Assembly: GCF_900086645.1 (NCBI RefSeq)
Contig: NZ_LT576451.1
Location: 248,001-312,000 of the forward strand
DNA length: 64,000 nt
Direction of reading: 5' to 3'
Source: Curtobacterium sp. 9128
GTDB lineage: Bacteria; Actinomycetota; Actinomycetes; Actinomycetales; Microbacteriaceae
Shown here piece after piece: positions 34,021-50,326 of the stretch; position 1 is the stretch's first letter, and the number at the start of each line of letters is the position of its first letter. The notes under the pieces are model-generated. The model ran no database searches, was not told the origin of the DNA, and saw only the letters and a list, made by a program, of their open reading frames with translations. The position numbers and the translations under genes were made by a program.

Positions 34021-35471
34021 GATGTCTGCCCGCGCGGATCGAGGGTCAGCGTGTTGTCGTAGTTGATGACGACGAGGGCGGTCTTCTGGTTGACGTTGCC
34101 CGGTGTGACCGGCTTGACGTTCGACGCGTTCGACGCAATCTCGTTCTTGGTGGTTGAACCGAAACTCGTTCCGGAGTACAGCGTCCAGGTTCCGAACGGC
34201 AGGGCGATCGTCGCGGAGTCACCGGTGGTGACGGGGAACTTCATCGTCATGCCCGCGGAGCAACCAGGATCGCCTGCTCCGGGGTTCGCTGACGACACCG
34301 CTGTGATGTAGCGGTTCTTCACACCGTTGACCGTGGCCACGCCCATCATCACCGACGCGTTCGAGGGCGAGCCGGGACTGACGTTCACGGTCTGCGGGCT
34401 CACGCCGATTGCACCGGTCTGACTCGGCGTCGACCAGGACGACGGATTCGGGCTCAAGCAGCTCGTGCTGGCACTCGTGCTGTTCGAGTACGGACCGGCG
34501 TAAACGGTGTACCCGGAGGTGAACGGGAACACGGGGAGGTTGGGGGTGGACGCCGAGTTCACGACGAGCGAGCTGCTCGTGACGTCCCACGGCTTGATCG
34601 TGTCGAGGCCGCCAGCTGAACTGGAGAGCACCGTGACCATGTTCGTCGGGAGCGTCGCTCCGTAGGTCTGCGCGTACCGCAGCGTCAGCTGGCTCGCCTT
34701 GTCGTAGACGAACGGCACCGGTGAGCTTGCTCCAGCACTCACCGTGATCGGAGACTGGGTCGACGGCTGAGCCTGGTTGGTGTCGATCCCGCCGGAGACG
34801 TTCGCCGTCACGGAGTAGTCCCCCGGCACGACGTTCACGGCGTAGGAACAGCCCTGCGCGTCGGTCGGCAGCGGCGCGGTCGAGAGCGCTGCACCGCCGC
34901 TCACCGGAGTGATCGTCACCGAGACGCCCTGGAACGGGGCGCCCGATGCGTTGACGGCGGACACGATGACCGTCCCGTACCCCGGGTCGGTCACCGCGTC
35001 GCTTGGTGCGATCGCAGAGGTGACCGTTGTCGAGGACATCCCACTGCCCTGCTTGGGCCAGGACACGGTCTCGACCACGCTCTTGTACGCGAGCTTGCCG
35101 TTCGAGGTCCCGCACGCGCCGCTCGCGCCGTCGCTCTGCACCCACGTGACCGCGCGGTCGATCTGGTAGGTGACCCCACCGATCGTCTTGGTGTTGCTGG
35201 TACCGGCCTTGCTCACGACGTTGAAGATCCCGGCGGTCGACGCCGCAGCGGTCTGCCGCAGCATGTCGATGTCCTGCGACGCCAACGCGACCGCGGTCTC
35301 GCGTCCTCGACTGCTCTGCGTGAGTTGGAGCGTGTTCGCGATCCCGTAGGCGATGCCCACGGACATCACGGCGAACACCATCATCGCGACCATGACCTCG
35401 ATGATCGACAAGCCCGCGTCGCGGTCGGTCGGGTCGATCGGACGCAGGACGCGCTGCAGTCGTCGGAACAT
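34017..35471 (-). CDS. PilV-like minor prepilin with large beta-rich domain
   Basis: The 484-residue product carries a prepilin signal: leader to Gly20, then LSIIEVMVAMMVFAVMSVG with Glu at +5. After the helical spine comes a carboxypeptidase-regulatory or CnaB-like beta domain (GTVIVSAVNASGAPFQGVSVTITPVSGG, with GDYSVTA). Further Ser/Thr/Pro-rich beta sequence follows. This is far larger than classic PilV (about 150-200 residues). I set the start at ATG 35471 because AGGAGG ends five bases upstream; a GTG two codons earlier would overlap that site. It begins the coupled set down to pilD. Confidence 0.85.
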   Translation of the reverse strand: MFRRLQRVLRPIDPTDRDAGLSIIEVMVAMMVFAVMSVGIAYGIANTLQLTQSSRGRETAVALASQDIDMLRQTAAASTAGIFNVVSKAGTSNTKTIGGVTYQIDRAVTWVQSDGASGACGTSNGKLAYKSVVETVSWPKQGSGMSSTTVTSAIAPSDAVTDPGYGTVIVSAVNASGAPFQGVSVTITPVSGGAALSTAPLPTDAQGCSYAVNVVPGDYSVTANVSGGIDTNQAQPSTQSPITVSAGASSPVPFVYDKASQLTLRYAQTYGATLPTNMVTVLSSSAGGLDTIKPWDVTSSSLVVNSASTPNLPVFPFTSGYTVYAGPYSNSTSASTSCLSPNPSSWSTPSQTGAIGVSPQTVNVSPGSPSNASVMMGVATVNGVKNRYITAVSSANPGAGDPGCSAGMTMKFPVTTGDSATIALPFGTWTLYSGTSFGSTTKNEIASNASNVKPVTPGNVNQKTALVVINYDNTLTLDPRGQTS

Positions 35472-35500
35472 GGTCACCTCCTTCAGTCGGGGTGTTCGTA

Positions 35501-35536
35501 CGAGGGGCGGTCCGTCAACAGACGGACCGCCCCTCG
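35501..35536 (-). terminator. 16-bp perfect hairpin after pilA
   Basis: Arms 35501-35516 and 35521-35536 pair perfectly around a 4-nt loop, 14 nt past the pilA stop. Placed inside the cluster, it would stop most transcripts after pilA and let only a fraction reach the minor pilin genes. This suits the large excess of major pilin over minor pilins. Confidence 0.85.
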
Positions 35537-35550
35537 GAAGGTCATTCAGA

Positions 35551-35979
35551 TCAGCAGGTGCCAGTAGCCGCAGCCGTGGTGTCGGTGATCTTGTAGTCAG
35601 TGGCGGTGGCGCCCTTCGCGGAGATGCAGAAAGACGAACCCGTCGCAGCCGGCACGTAGGTGAAGACCGTGTCGGTGCTCTTGGTCCAGCCGTACGGGGT
35701 CATCGTGGCCGAAGTACCGAACTCCGTCGTCGTCGGAAGCTTGCCGTTCTTGTCGGTCTGGAACGCGATGACCGCAGTCTTGGCGTTCGCGAGGTCGGAC
35801 TTGACGGTCGCGTCCTTGGCATTGTTCTGGACGTTGAGGTACACCGGGATCGCGATGGCCGCGAGGATACCGATGATGATCACGACGACGAGGAGCTCGA
35901 TGAGCGTGAAGCCCTTCTCCTCTTCGGCCAGGAGACCCTTGCGGCGAGCGTCGAGCTTGCCCATGAGAGCGAAGTACAT
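35551..35979 (-). CDS. pilA: type IVa major pilin PilA
   Basis: PilA is the main pilus subunit. The 142-residue precursor has a basic leader ending at Gly23, then the canonical FTLIELLVVVIIIGILAAIA spine with Phe at +1 and Glu at +5, and a short C-terminal domain. Two cysteines, one in SSFCIS and the other the final residue, could form the D-region disulphide. The mature length is about 119 residues. I chose ATG 35979, with GGAAA just upstream; ATG 35991 four codons earlier is the alternative. It has its own promoter and terminator. PilD should process it. Confidence 0.95.
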   Translation of the reverse strand: MYFALMGKLDARRKGLLAEEEKGFTLIELLVVVIIIGILAAIAIPVYLNVQNNAKDATVKSDLANAKTAVIAFQTDKNGKLPTTTEFGTSATMTPYGWTKSTDTVFTYVPAATGSSFCISAKGATATDYKITDTTAAATGTC

Positions 35980-36072
35980 GGTTGTTTCCATTCGTTCAGG
36001 AATGTCGGGTGGAGTTTTGTTCGGGGCTTTGCTCGCCGCCGATGGCAAGCGTATTCGGGGCGGTTTCTGGGC

Positions 36073-36101
36073 ATAATCCCGAGAACGGGGGTCACCGACA
36101 A
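36073..36101 (-). promoter_or_regulatory. pilA promoter
   Basis: On the minus strand TTGTCG (36101-36096) and GATTAT (36078-36073) are 17 nt apart, predicting a start near 36066 and a leader of about 85 nt. The promoter directly follows the pilC terminator, so pilA is probably transcribed independently of pilB-T-C. Confidence 0.6.
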
Positions 36102-36127
36102 ACAAAATGCCCCCAGTAACGGGGGCA
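36099..36127 (-). terminator. intrinsic terminator of pilB-pilT-pilC
   Basis: A perfect 7-bp stem TGCCCCC/GGGGGCA (36108-36114 with 36121-36127) is followed on the minus strand by TTTTGTTT. It begins about 48 nt past the pilC stop. It is the only textbook U-tract terminator among the pil transcripts. Confidence 0.9.
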
Positions 36128-36174
36128 CTCGTTGACCAAACCACCCCCGAACGGAGGTCGCGCGGTCGGGCTCG

Positions 36175-37398
36175 TCAGTGGACGAGCGACGTGATCTGGA
36201 AGATCGGGAGGTAGAGGGCGATGATCATGCCACCCACCACGACGCCCAGGAAGGCGATGAGCAGCGGCTCGATGAGCGACGTCAGCGCCTCCGTCGTCGA
36301 TTCGACTTCCGAGTCGTAGAAGATCGCGATCTTCTCGAGCATGACTTCCAGCGAACCCGCATCCTCGCCGACGGCGACCATCTGCGAAACCATGCTGGGG
36401 AAGACCTTTTCCTTCGCCAGTGGATCTGCAATGGATTCACCTTTTCGGACGCTTTCTGAAACGCGTTCGAGAGCACGCTGCACGACGAAGTTGTTCGAGA
36501 CCTCGCCGACGATCTTCAGTGCCTGCAGAATCGGAACGCCAGCACCGATCATGTTCGAGAAGTTCCGCGCGAACCTCGCGATCACGATCTTCTTCGTCAG
36601 CCCACCGAAGACCGGCATCCTGAGGAGGAGCGGATCACGGAAACTGCGGAACCGATCGGTGTTCTTGTTCGCGCGGTACCAGACCCACCCGACGACGACG
36701 GCGACGGCGAGGATCGGCGCCACCCACCGCATGGCGTGGGACAGCGTGACGAGGATCTGGGTCGGAAGCGGGAGTTTGCCCCCCAGGCTCGAGAACATGT
36801 CCTGGAAGATCGGCACGATGAAGACGAGCATCACCACGACGGCGACGAGTGACATCACCAGCACGACGACGGGGTAGGTCATCGCCGATTTGATCGTCGA
36901 GCGGAGCTTGTGCTCCTTCTCGAAGTTCGTGGCGATGGAGTCCATGGCCTGGTCGAGGAAGCCGCCGGTCTCGCCTGCTCGGATCATGTTGATCATGATC
37001 GGCGGGAAGTCGACCGGGTACTTGGCGACGGCGTCTGAGAAGGAGACACCGCGCTCGACGTCATCGCGGACCTTGCCGATGATGTCCTTGAGCTTCTTGT
37101 TCTCGGTCTGGTCGGCGAGGATCGTCAGCGCGCGGAGCAACGAGAGCCCCGACGACAGCATCGTGGACGCCTGCCGCGACATGATCGCGAGGTCCTTGAG
37201 GCCCACGCCCTTCGAGAACCCCGGGATCTTGATCTCGGTCTGCAGCCCGGTGCCGGCCTTCGCCTCGGTGATGGCGATCGGCGAGACCCCCATCGTGCGG
37301 AGGCGCTGGACGACAGCACCCTCGGACGCGGCGTCGAGCCGACCCTTGACGAGCTTGCCGCCGCCGTCGCGGCCCCGGTAGTCGAACGCGAGTGACAT
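36175..37398 (-). CDS. pilC: type IV pilus platform protein PilC
   Basis: PilC is the inner-membrane platform that the extension and retraction motors act on. The 407-residue product has two T2SSF domains: RQASTMLSSGLSLLRALTILADQ with GVSFSDAVAKYP and MIRAGETGGFLD, then ARFARNFSNMIGAGVPILQALKIV with AVGEDAGSLEVMLEKIA. Three membrane helices are visible, the last near the C-terminus (LIEPLLIAFLGVVVGGMIIALYLPIF). The start is ATG 37398, overlapping the pilT stop (ATGA). Homology does not extend upstream of this start. Confidence 0.96.
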   Translation of the reverse strand: MSLAFDYRGRDGGGKLVKGRLDAASEGAVVQRLRTMGVSPIAITEAKAGTGLQTEIKIPGFSKGVGLKDLAIMSRQASTMLSSGLSLLRALTILADQTENKKLKDIIGKVRDDVERGVSFSDAVAKYPVDFPPIMINMIRAGETGGFLDQAMDSIATNFEKEHKLRSTIKSAMTYPVVVLVMSLVAVVVMLVFIVPIFQDMFSSLGGKLPLPTQILVTLSHAMRWVAPILAVAVVVGWVWYRANKNTDRFRSFRDPLLLRMPVFGGLTKKIVIARFARNFSNMIGAGVPILQALKIVGEVSNNFVVQRALERVSESVRKGESIADPLAKEKVFPSMVSQMVAVGEDAGSLEVMLEKIAIFYDSEVESTTEALTSLIEPLLIAFLGVVVGGMIIALYLPIFQITSLVH

Positions 37399-39008
37399 CA
37401 GTGGCCTCCGGAGAACTTGTCGCCGAAGTCGATCCCGCTCGCGGCGATGGCCGCTGCGGACGAGTCGGACGGTGATTCGACGCGCTGCACGAGCCGGTCG
37501 AACCCTTCGTGGTCGTGGACCTTCTCCATCGCCGCGCGACGCGTGATGGTGCCGACGTTGACGAGTTCGGCGAGGTCCTGGTCCATCGTGTGCATGCCCG
37601 CGTCGCGACCGGCCTGCATGGCGGAGGTGATCTGGTACGTCTTGCCCTCGCGGATGAGGTTGCCGATGGCGGGGGTCGTGGTCATGATCTCGGTCGCGAC
37701 GACCCGGCCGGAGCCGCTGGCCTTCGGCACGAGCGTCTGGCAGACGACGCCTTCCAAGGTGGAGGCGAGCTGCGTCCGGATCTGTCCCTGCTGGTGCGGC
37801 GGGAACACGTCGATGACGCGGTCGATGGTGCCGGGAGCGCTCTGCGTGTGGAGCGTCGCGAACACCAGGTGGCCGGTCTCGGCGGCGGTCAGCGCGACGG
37901 AGATCGTCTCGAGGTCGCGGAGCTCGCCGATCAGGATGACGTCGGGGTCCTGACGGAGCACGTGCTTGAGCGCCTTCGCGAAGGAGTGCGTGTCCGCACC
38001 GACCTCGCGCTGGTTGATGATCGCCTTCTTGTGGTCGTGCATGAACTCGATCGGATCCTCGACCGTGACGATGTGGTCGGCACGGGTCTCGTTGACCAGG
38101 TCGATGAGCGCGGCGAGGGTCGTCGACTTGCCGGACCCGGTGGGGCCGGTGACGAGCACGAGCCCACGCGGCAGCTTGGCGAAGTCGCCGACGTGCTCCG
38201 GGATCCCGAGCTGCTTGAGCGTCTTGATCTTGGTGGGGATGATGCGGAAGGCCGCTCCCCAGTTGCCGCGCTGCTGGTAGTAGTTCACGCGGAAGCGGTA
38301 CTCCGGCGACAGCGAGTACGCGAAGTCGAGCTCCTGCTCGTGGTCGAACTGCCCGGCCTGCTCGACGGTCATCAGGGTCTTCAGCGCCGCGATGACCTTG
38401 TTCCGCGCCCAAGGCCCGCCGGGAACGGCGGGGCGGAGTCCGCCGTCGACACGGACGGTCGGCGGGGCGTCGGCGGTGACGTGGAGGTCGGATGCGCCCT
38501 GGTAGACGACCTGGGCGAGGGCGGTGATGAGGTCGGGGTCCGCGACTTCACGAGCGTGGCGCGTGAAGCCGATCTCCGGCAGCGGCTCGGCACCCGGTGC
38601 GACGGCGGGCGTCGCGAACACGGTGGGTGCGTGCACGGCCGGGAGGACCGTGGTCGGTTCAGCAGGGACGACCGGCAGGTGCTGGGTCGCCTGGTCCGCG
38701 TACCCGTAGGACGCCATCGAGGGCGGGACCGCCGCCGGCGGCGTGGCCGGACGCGCCTGCGGCTGCGCGACCGGCACGGCGACGGGCGAACCGGACGGTG
38801 CGGGCCACCCGGCGAGGTCGTCGGACAGGTCGTAGACGGGCACGGCTGGCGCGGGCGCAGCGGCAGGGGCCGGCGCAGCGGCGGTCGCCTCCGACTGCGA
38901 CGCCAGGCGCGCGGCACGTCGGCCGCCGACCTCGGTCCCGGGACGGCCGGGGTGCCAGCCGTCGATGGGGTCGTTGACGTCGGGGATGTCGTACACGGAG
39001 TCGGTCAT
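37398..39008 (-). CDS. pilT: pilus retraction ATPase PilT with long N-terminal extension
   Basis: PilT is the hexameric ATPase that retracts type IV pili. The catalytic part starts near residue 150 with ADPDLITALAQVVYQGASDLHVTA. It has Walker A GPTGSGKST (about residue 287), the Asp box VTVEDPIEF, Walker B VILIGELRD, the His box TGHLVFATLHT and the AIRNLIRE-like AIGNLIREGK element. Residues 1-150 are Pro/Ala-rich and probably disordered, which is unusual since PilT is normally about 350 residues. The C-terminus is also extended. It lies 17 bp after pilB. Confidence 0.95.
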   Translation of the reverse strand: MTDSVYDIPDVNDPIDGWHPGRPGTEVGGRRAARLASQSEATAAAPAPAAAPAPAVPVYDLSDDLAGWPAPSGSPVAVPVAQPQARPATPPAAVPPSMASYGYADQATQHLPVVPAEPTTVLPAVHAPTVFATPAVAPGAEPLPEIGFTRHAREVADPDLITALAQVVYQGASDLHVTADAPPTVRVDGGLRPAVPGGPWARNKVIAALKTLMTVEQAGQFDHEQELDFAYSLSPEYRFRVNYYQQRGNWGAAFRIIPTKIKTLKQLGIPEHVGDFAKLPRGLVLVTGPTGSGKSTTLAALIDLVNETRADHIVTVEDPIEFMHDHKKAIINQREVGADTHSFAKALKHVLRQDPDVILIGELRDLETISVALTAAETGHLVFATLHTQSAPGTIDRVIDVFPPHQQGQIRTQLASTLEGVVCQTLVPKASGSGRVVATEIMTTTPAIGNLIREGKTYQITSAMQAGRDAGMHTMDQDLAELVNVGTITRRAAMEKVHDHEGFDRLVQRVESPSDSSAAAIAASGIDFGDKFSGGH

Positions 39009-39025
39009 CGGTTCGTGCCCTTCGC

Positions 39026-40696
39026 CTACGCCACCACGCGCAGGATCTCGTCGACGCTCGTCAGCCCGAGCTTCACCTTTTCCCAGCCGTCCTGCCGGAG
39101 CGTGAGCATGCCCTGCTCCTGTGCGACGCGGCTGATCTCGGCGCTGGAGGCCCGTGCGACGGCGAGGCGCTCGATCTCCTCGGAGACGGTCATGACCTCG
39201 TGCAGGGCGATGCGACCGCGGTACCCGGTGTTCGAGCAGACGGCACAGCCCACCGGTGCGAAGAACGGCGGGATCGTGGCGTCGTCGTCACCGACGAAGC
39301 CCATCACCCGGAGCTGGTCGAACGTGTACTCGGCCGGGGCCTTGCAGCGGTCGCAGAGCTTGCGGGCGAGACGCTGGGCGACGACGCAGTCGAGCGCCGA
39401 GCCGACCAGGAACGGCTCGATGTCCATCTCGGTCAGACGGGTGATCGCCGAGGGGGCGTCGTTCGTGTGCAGCGTGGACAGCACGAGGTGACCGGTGAGC
39501 GATGCCTCGATCGCGATCTGGGCGGTCTCGTGGTCGCGGATCTCACCGAGGAGCACGACGTCGGGGTCGGAACGCAGGATCGACCGGAGCGCGGACGCGA
39601 AGGTCAGGCCGGCCTTCGGGTTGACCTGCACCTGGTTGATGCCCGCCATCCGGTACTCGACCGGGTCTTCGACCGTGATGACGTTGATCTCGGGTCGGGC
39701 GACGGCGTTGAGCGTCGTGTACAGGGTCGTCGACTTGCCCGACCCGGTGGGGCCGGTGACGAGGATCATGCCGTACGGCTTGGAGTAGGACCGCTGGTAC
39801 GCGTCGAAGTTCTGCTCGAGCAGGTTGAGGTCCTTGAGGGACATCGACGTGTTCGTGTTGTCGAGGATTCGCATGACGACCTTCTCGCCCCACACGGTGG
39901 GGAGGGTCGCCACGCGGAGGTCGATCTGGCGGCCACCGTGGCGGACGGACATGCGGCCGTCCTGCGGCTTGCGACGCTCGGCGATGTCGATGTCGCTCAT
40001 GATCTTCAGACGGCTGATGACACCGTTCTGGATGTTCTTGGGCGCAGGGGCCATCTCGTGCAGCACGCCGTCGATGCGGTAGCGCACCCGGACCTCGTGC
40101 TCGCCGGGCTCGATGTGGATGTCGGACGCGTGGTCCTGGATCGCCTGCGAGACGAGCAGGTTCACGAAGCGGACGATCGGGACGTCGTCGAGCGAGCCCT
40201 CGCCGATGTCGACCTGCTGCTGCGCATTCGCCGTCGCCTCTTCTTCGAGGGAGGACGTCAGGTCGTTGAGCTCGTCGTCGGCACGCAGGTAGCGGTCGAG
40301 CGCCGCGGCGAGGTCGCGTTCCTCGACCTGGAGCGGCTTGATGGCACGGCCGGAGGCGGCACGGGCGTCGTCGACCGCGAGCACGTTCGTCGGGTTCACC
40401 ATCGCGAGGACGAGGACCTCGCCCTCGAAGCCGATGCCGAGCACCTGGTGCCGCCGGCAGAGCGCCGCTGGGAGCATCGACACCGCGGTGCCGTCGACCG
40501 GGTAGTCGGTCAGGGGGACGGTCTTGGAGTTGTTCGACGCCGCACGTGCGGTGATGAACTGCGCCTCGCTGACGACGCCACGGTCGACGAGGGAGCGGAT
40601 CGAGCGTTCGTCGATCTCCTCGTCGCCGGTGAGCGAGTCGAGGTGCTCGATCGGGAGTGCTCCGTTGAGGATCAGGATCTCGGAGAGCGTCGCCAT
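39026..40696 (-). CDS. pilB: pilus extension ATPase PilB
   Basis: PilB powers pilus extension. The 556-residue product has an N-terminal MshEN/T2SSE_N-type domain (EILILNGALPIEHLDSL to about 150) and a linker. The AAA-like motor follows, with ASDIHIEP, Walker A GPTGSGKST (about residue 314), VTVEDPVEY, LLGEIRDHETAQIA and STLHTNDA. The zinc-binding pair CDRC and CAVC sits before GYRGRIALHEVM. The ATG at 40696 lies 11 bases after AGGAGG; longer frames upstream lack homology. It is the first gene of the pil cluster and divergent from the VOC gene. Confidence 0.96.
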   Translation of the reverse strand: MATLSEILILNGALPIEHLDSLTGDEEIDERSIRSLVDRGVVSEAQFITARAASNNSKTVPLTDYPVDGTAVSMLPAALCRRHQVLGIGFEGEVLVLAMVNPTNVLAVDDARAASGRAIKPLQVEERDLAAALDRYLRADDELNDLTSSLEEEATANAQQQVDIGEGSLDDVPIVRFVNLLVSQAIQDHASDIHIEPGEHEVRVRYRIDGVLHEMAPAPKNIQNGVISRLKIMSDIDIAERRKPQDGRMSVRHGGRQIDLRVATLPTVWGEKVVMRILDNTNTSMSLKDLNLLEQNFDAYQRSYSKPYGMILVTGPTGSGKSTTLYTTLNAVARPEINVITVEDPVEYRMAGINQVQVNPKAGLTFASALRSILRSDPDVVLLGEIRDHETAQIAIEASLTGHLVLSTLHTNDAPSAITRLTEMDIEPFLVGSALDCVVAQRLARKLCDRCKAPAEYTFDQLRVMGFVGDDDATIPPFFAPVGCAVCSNTGYRGRIALHEVMTVSEEIERLAVARASSAEISRVAQEQGMLTLRQDGWEKVKLGLTSVDEILRVVA

Positions 40697-40926
40697 GAGT
40701 CTCGCTGCCTCCTTCGGGTTGCGTGAGGACGTCGTGGTGCGTCGACAGGGTTCGACGCCTGTCCACGCTATGGCCGGGACCGGCGGGTACCGAAGTCCCA
40801 GAATGAGGGCCGGAGGGCATCGGGGCGCACCCAGAACAGGGGACGGTGGACGGGCGCGGAATCGATCGTGCTGTGGAGGAGAGGAAATCCCTCGACGTGC
40901 GCGGCACTCGCAGGACATGATGAGTC

Positions 40927-41325
40927 ATGGACATCACGAGCGTGACCGTGGGGCTGCCCGTCACCGACATCGAAGCGTCCTGCCTCTGGTACGGCGCGGT
41001 GTTCGAGCGCGTCGAGCCTGACCTCGAGCCGGACGAGGGCATCGCCGAGTACGAGATCGGCGGCATCTGGATCCAGCTCTTCGAGGATGACCAGGCCGAG
41101 GAGAACGCGGTCATCGTCCGCTTCGGCGTCGACGACGTCGCCGCGCAGCACACCCGGATCGGCGCGCTCGGCATCGACGTCGGCCCCATCGAGTGCGTCG
41201 ACGGCGCCGTCGACTGGTTCGACGTCCGCGACCCCGACGGCAACGTGCTCAGCCTCTACTCGCTCGCGGACGAGACGGGGCGCGGATCAGGCGGTCGCGA
41301 CAGCGACGCCGGCCGCACGATCTAG
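40927..41325 (+). CDS. VOC (glyoxalase/bleomycin-resistance) family protein
   Basis: VOC proteins are metal-dependent enzymes or binding proteins built of paired beta-alpha-beta modules. The 132-residue product has a single VOC domain: ITSVTVGLPVTDIEASCLWYGAVFE at the N-terminus and VDWFDVRDPDGNVLSLYSL at the C-terminus with the DPDGN turn. A short Gly/Arg/Asp-rich tail follows. The substrate cannot be inferred. No ribosome-binding site precedes the ATG; a CATGAT element five bases upstream suggests a leaderless transcript. A perfect hairpin follows the gene. Confidence 0.85.
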   Translation: MDITSVTVGLPVTDIEASCLWYGAVFERVEPDLEPDEGIAEYEIGGIWIQLFEDDQAEENAVIVRFGVDDVAAQHTRIGALGIDVGPIECVDGAVDWFDVRDPDGNVLSLYSLADETGRGSGGRDSDAGRTI

Positions 41326-41345
41326 ACGCGACCGAACGGCGGACG

Positions 41346-41377
41346 GGAGGCTCGGTGCCAGCTGGCACCGAGCCTCC
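41346..41377 (+). terminator. perfect palindromic terminator after the VOC gene
   Basis: A fully self-complementary 32-bp element (14-bp arms plus an AGCT centre) begins 20 nt after the VOC stop. It separates the VOC gene from the promoter of the next gene on the same strand. Confidence 0.85.
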
Positions 41378-41410
41378 AGTCGGTCTGTGGCAAGGAGATC
41401 CGGCAAGCCC

Positions 41411-41439
41411 TGGACAGGCACCCGGCACAGTGCCAACAT
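41411..41439 (+). promoter_or_regulatory. promoter for a leaderless secreted-protein gene
   Basis: TGGACA (41411-41416) and CAACAT (41434-41439) are 17 nt apart. The ATG at 41447 is seven bases after the -10 box, so the transcript would start at or next to the start codon. There is no ribosome-binding site, which supports leaderless translation and helps fix the start. Confidence 0.55.
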
Positions 41440-41446
41440 GGCCGCC

Positions 41447-42598
41447 ATGCAGAACACACGTATTTCAGATGTGGTACAGCGGCGATGCGCAGCGGCGGTC
41501 GTCGCCGCAGCGCTGGTGCTCGGATCGACGCTCGTCGCGTCCCCGGCGCAGGCGGCGCAGTTCACCGCGAGGGTCGGCGCGATCGCGCACAACGCGGGTG
41601 ACGTGACCCTGGCGGGTACGGGTGACGCCGGCGATCTCGTCTCGATCACCCCCTCGGACGGTGCGCCCATCGAGACCCGCGTCAAGCCGAACGGCTCGTG
41701 GCGGACAACGGCGCACGTCGACGGGTTCGGGGACCACACCTTCCGCGTCGCCGACTCGATCGGCTCCCCCGTGGCGACCCTCCGCGCGAGCACCCACGAG
41801 GTGAGCTTCGAGCGGATCATGGTCGCCCGCGAGAACTGGAACCGGTCCCTGAAGATCGACGGCATCGGCTTCGAGCCCCGCAGCCGCATCGAGCTCACCC
41901 TCGACGGCGTACCGACCGCGACCACCACGACCGACCGCGACGGCGCCTTCGCCCACCGGATCTCCGGCGTGCGCTTCGGCGACCACACCCTCACGACCGT
42001 GGAGCGCTTCGACGGGACGGAGCAGCTGCGCGTGAACACCTCGGCGAAGCTCGAACCCTCCCCCTTCGTGGACGCGGTCCGGGTCGACCCCGTCGCCCGC
42101 ACCGTGCACCTCGAGGGGCGCGGCCCGGCCGGCACCGACATGCGGTTCGTCGACGAATCAGGAGCGCCGTGGTCACTGACCGACGGGCAGGACTGGACGG
42201 CGAACACCGATGGCACGTGGAGCGCCGATCTGGCGTACCCGCCCGCCGGGACCCGGTTCATGGGCATCGTCGCCGAGGTGTACGACGCCGGCAAGCTCAT
42301 CGGTTCCACGACGAGCGGAGCGACGATCCCGTTCCCGGTGACCGCGGACGTGACGAAGGCCACCGCCAAGAAGCTCGTCCTCAGCGGATCCGCCGAGCCC
42401 GGCGCCCGCCTGTCGTTCACCGACGCCGACGGCACACCGGTGACCGACGCCGACGGCAACCGTGTCGAGCCGCCGGTGCCCGGGTCGTCGCAGTGGACCG
42501 TGACGCTCGACCCACGTCGCATGGCCGGCGGCACCGTGACCGTCTCGGCCACGGGCGACGACGGTCCCCTCGGCAGCGTCACGCGGACGTACCGCTGA
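41447..42598 (+). CDS. secreted Ig-like-repeat protein
   Basis: The 383-residue product has a signal peptide (about residues 1-34, hydrophobic AAAVVAAALVLGSTLVA then SPAQAAQ). It continues with four or so bacterial Ig-like modules of about 85 residues (for example GDVTLAGTGDAGDLVSITPSDG and KKLVLSGSAEPGARLSFTDADG). There is no sortase motif, lipobox or transmembrane end, so it is probably released or held non-covalently. The alternative ATG at 41438 would place the start inside the proposed -10 box. Function is unknown; an adhesive or wall-associated role is a guess. Confidence 0.8.
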   Translation: MQNTRISDVVQRRCAAAVVAAALVLGSTLVASPAQAAQFTARVGAIAHNAGDVTLAGTGDAGDLVSITPSDGAPIETRVKPNGSWRTTAHVDGFGDHTFRVADSIGSPVATLRASTHEVSFERIMVARENWNRSLKIDGIGFEPRSRIELTLDGVPTATTTTDRDGAFAHRISGVRFGDHTLTTVERFDGTEQLRVNTSAKLEPSPFVDAVRVDPVARTVHLEGRGPAGTDMRFVDESGAPWSLTDGQDWTANTDGTWSADLAYPPAGTRFMGIVAEVYDAGKLIGSTTSGATIPFPVTADVTKATAKKLVLSGSAEPGARLSFTDADGTPVTDADGNRVEPPVPGSSQWTVTLDPRRMAGGTVTVSATGDDGPLGSVTRTYR

Positions 42599-42620
42599 CC
42601 ACATCCAGTCCGGCAACGAG

Positions 42621-42656
42621 CGAGGGCCCCGCATCCTGGTGGATGCGGGGCCCTCG
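42621..42656. terminator. bidirectional terminator between the secreted protein and rpoC
   Basis: A perfect 16-bp stem (42621-42636 with 42641-42656) and a 4-nt loop lie 23 nt after the plus-strand gene and 18 nt after the rpoC stop on the other strand. It can serve both converging transcripts. Confidence 0.88.
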
Positions 42657-42673
42657 TCAGTGGATCACCCGGC

Positions 42674-46555
<3,882 letters not shown>

Positions 46556-46602
46556 TGTTCTTCTCTCTTGCTGAATTCGAAACGTTGTCGGGCGGGGCGG
46601 GA

Positions 46603-50091
<3,489 letters not shown>

Positions 50092-50326
50092 GGGTGTGAC
50101 CTCCGTAGGCCCCGTCGGGCCGGTACTGACGAGCAGCATGTAGGTGAGTGGATTGAACGCTCGGCGCAACCCTCGAAGACACGCGATCATGGGCCAGCCG
50201 CGTGAGCGGGAACACATGTGCGATGATCTGGGTGAGCGGTGCCCGCCGACATATACGGGACCGAACTCACCGGGGCGGGCGTCGACCGCAATATGACGAC
50301 ACGGATGCCAGGGAGCGCGAACTGCC

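Noticed and set aside
37399..38412. Extension of the pilC frame upstream across pilT
   Set aside because: The extra residues are low-complexity and unrelated to PilC, while pilT motifs lie in the other frame.
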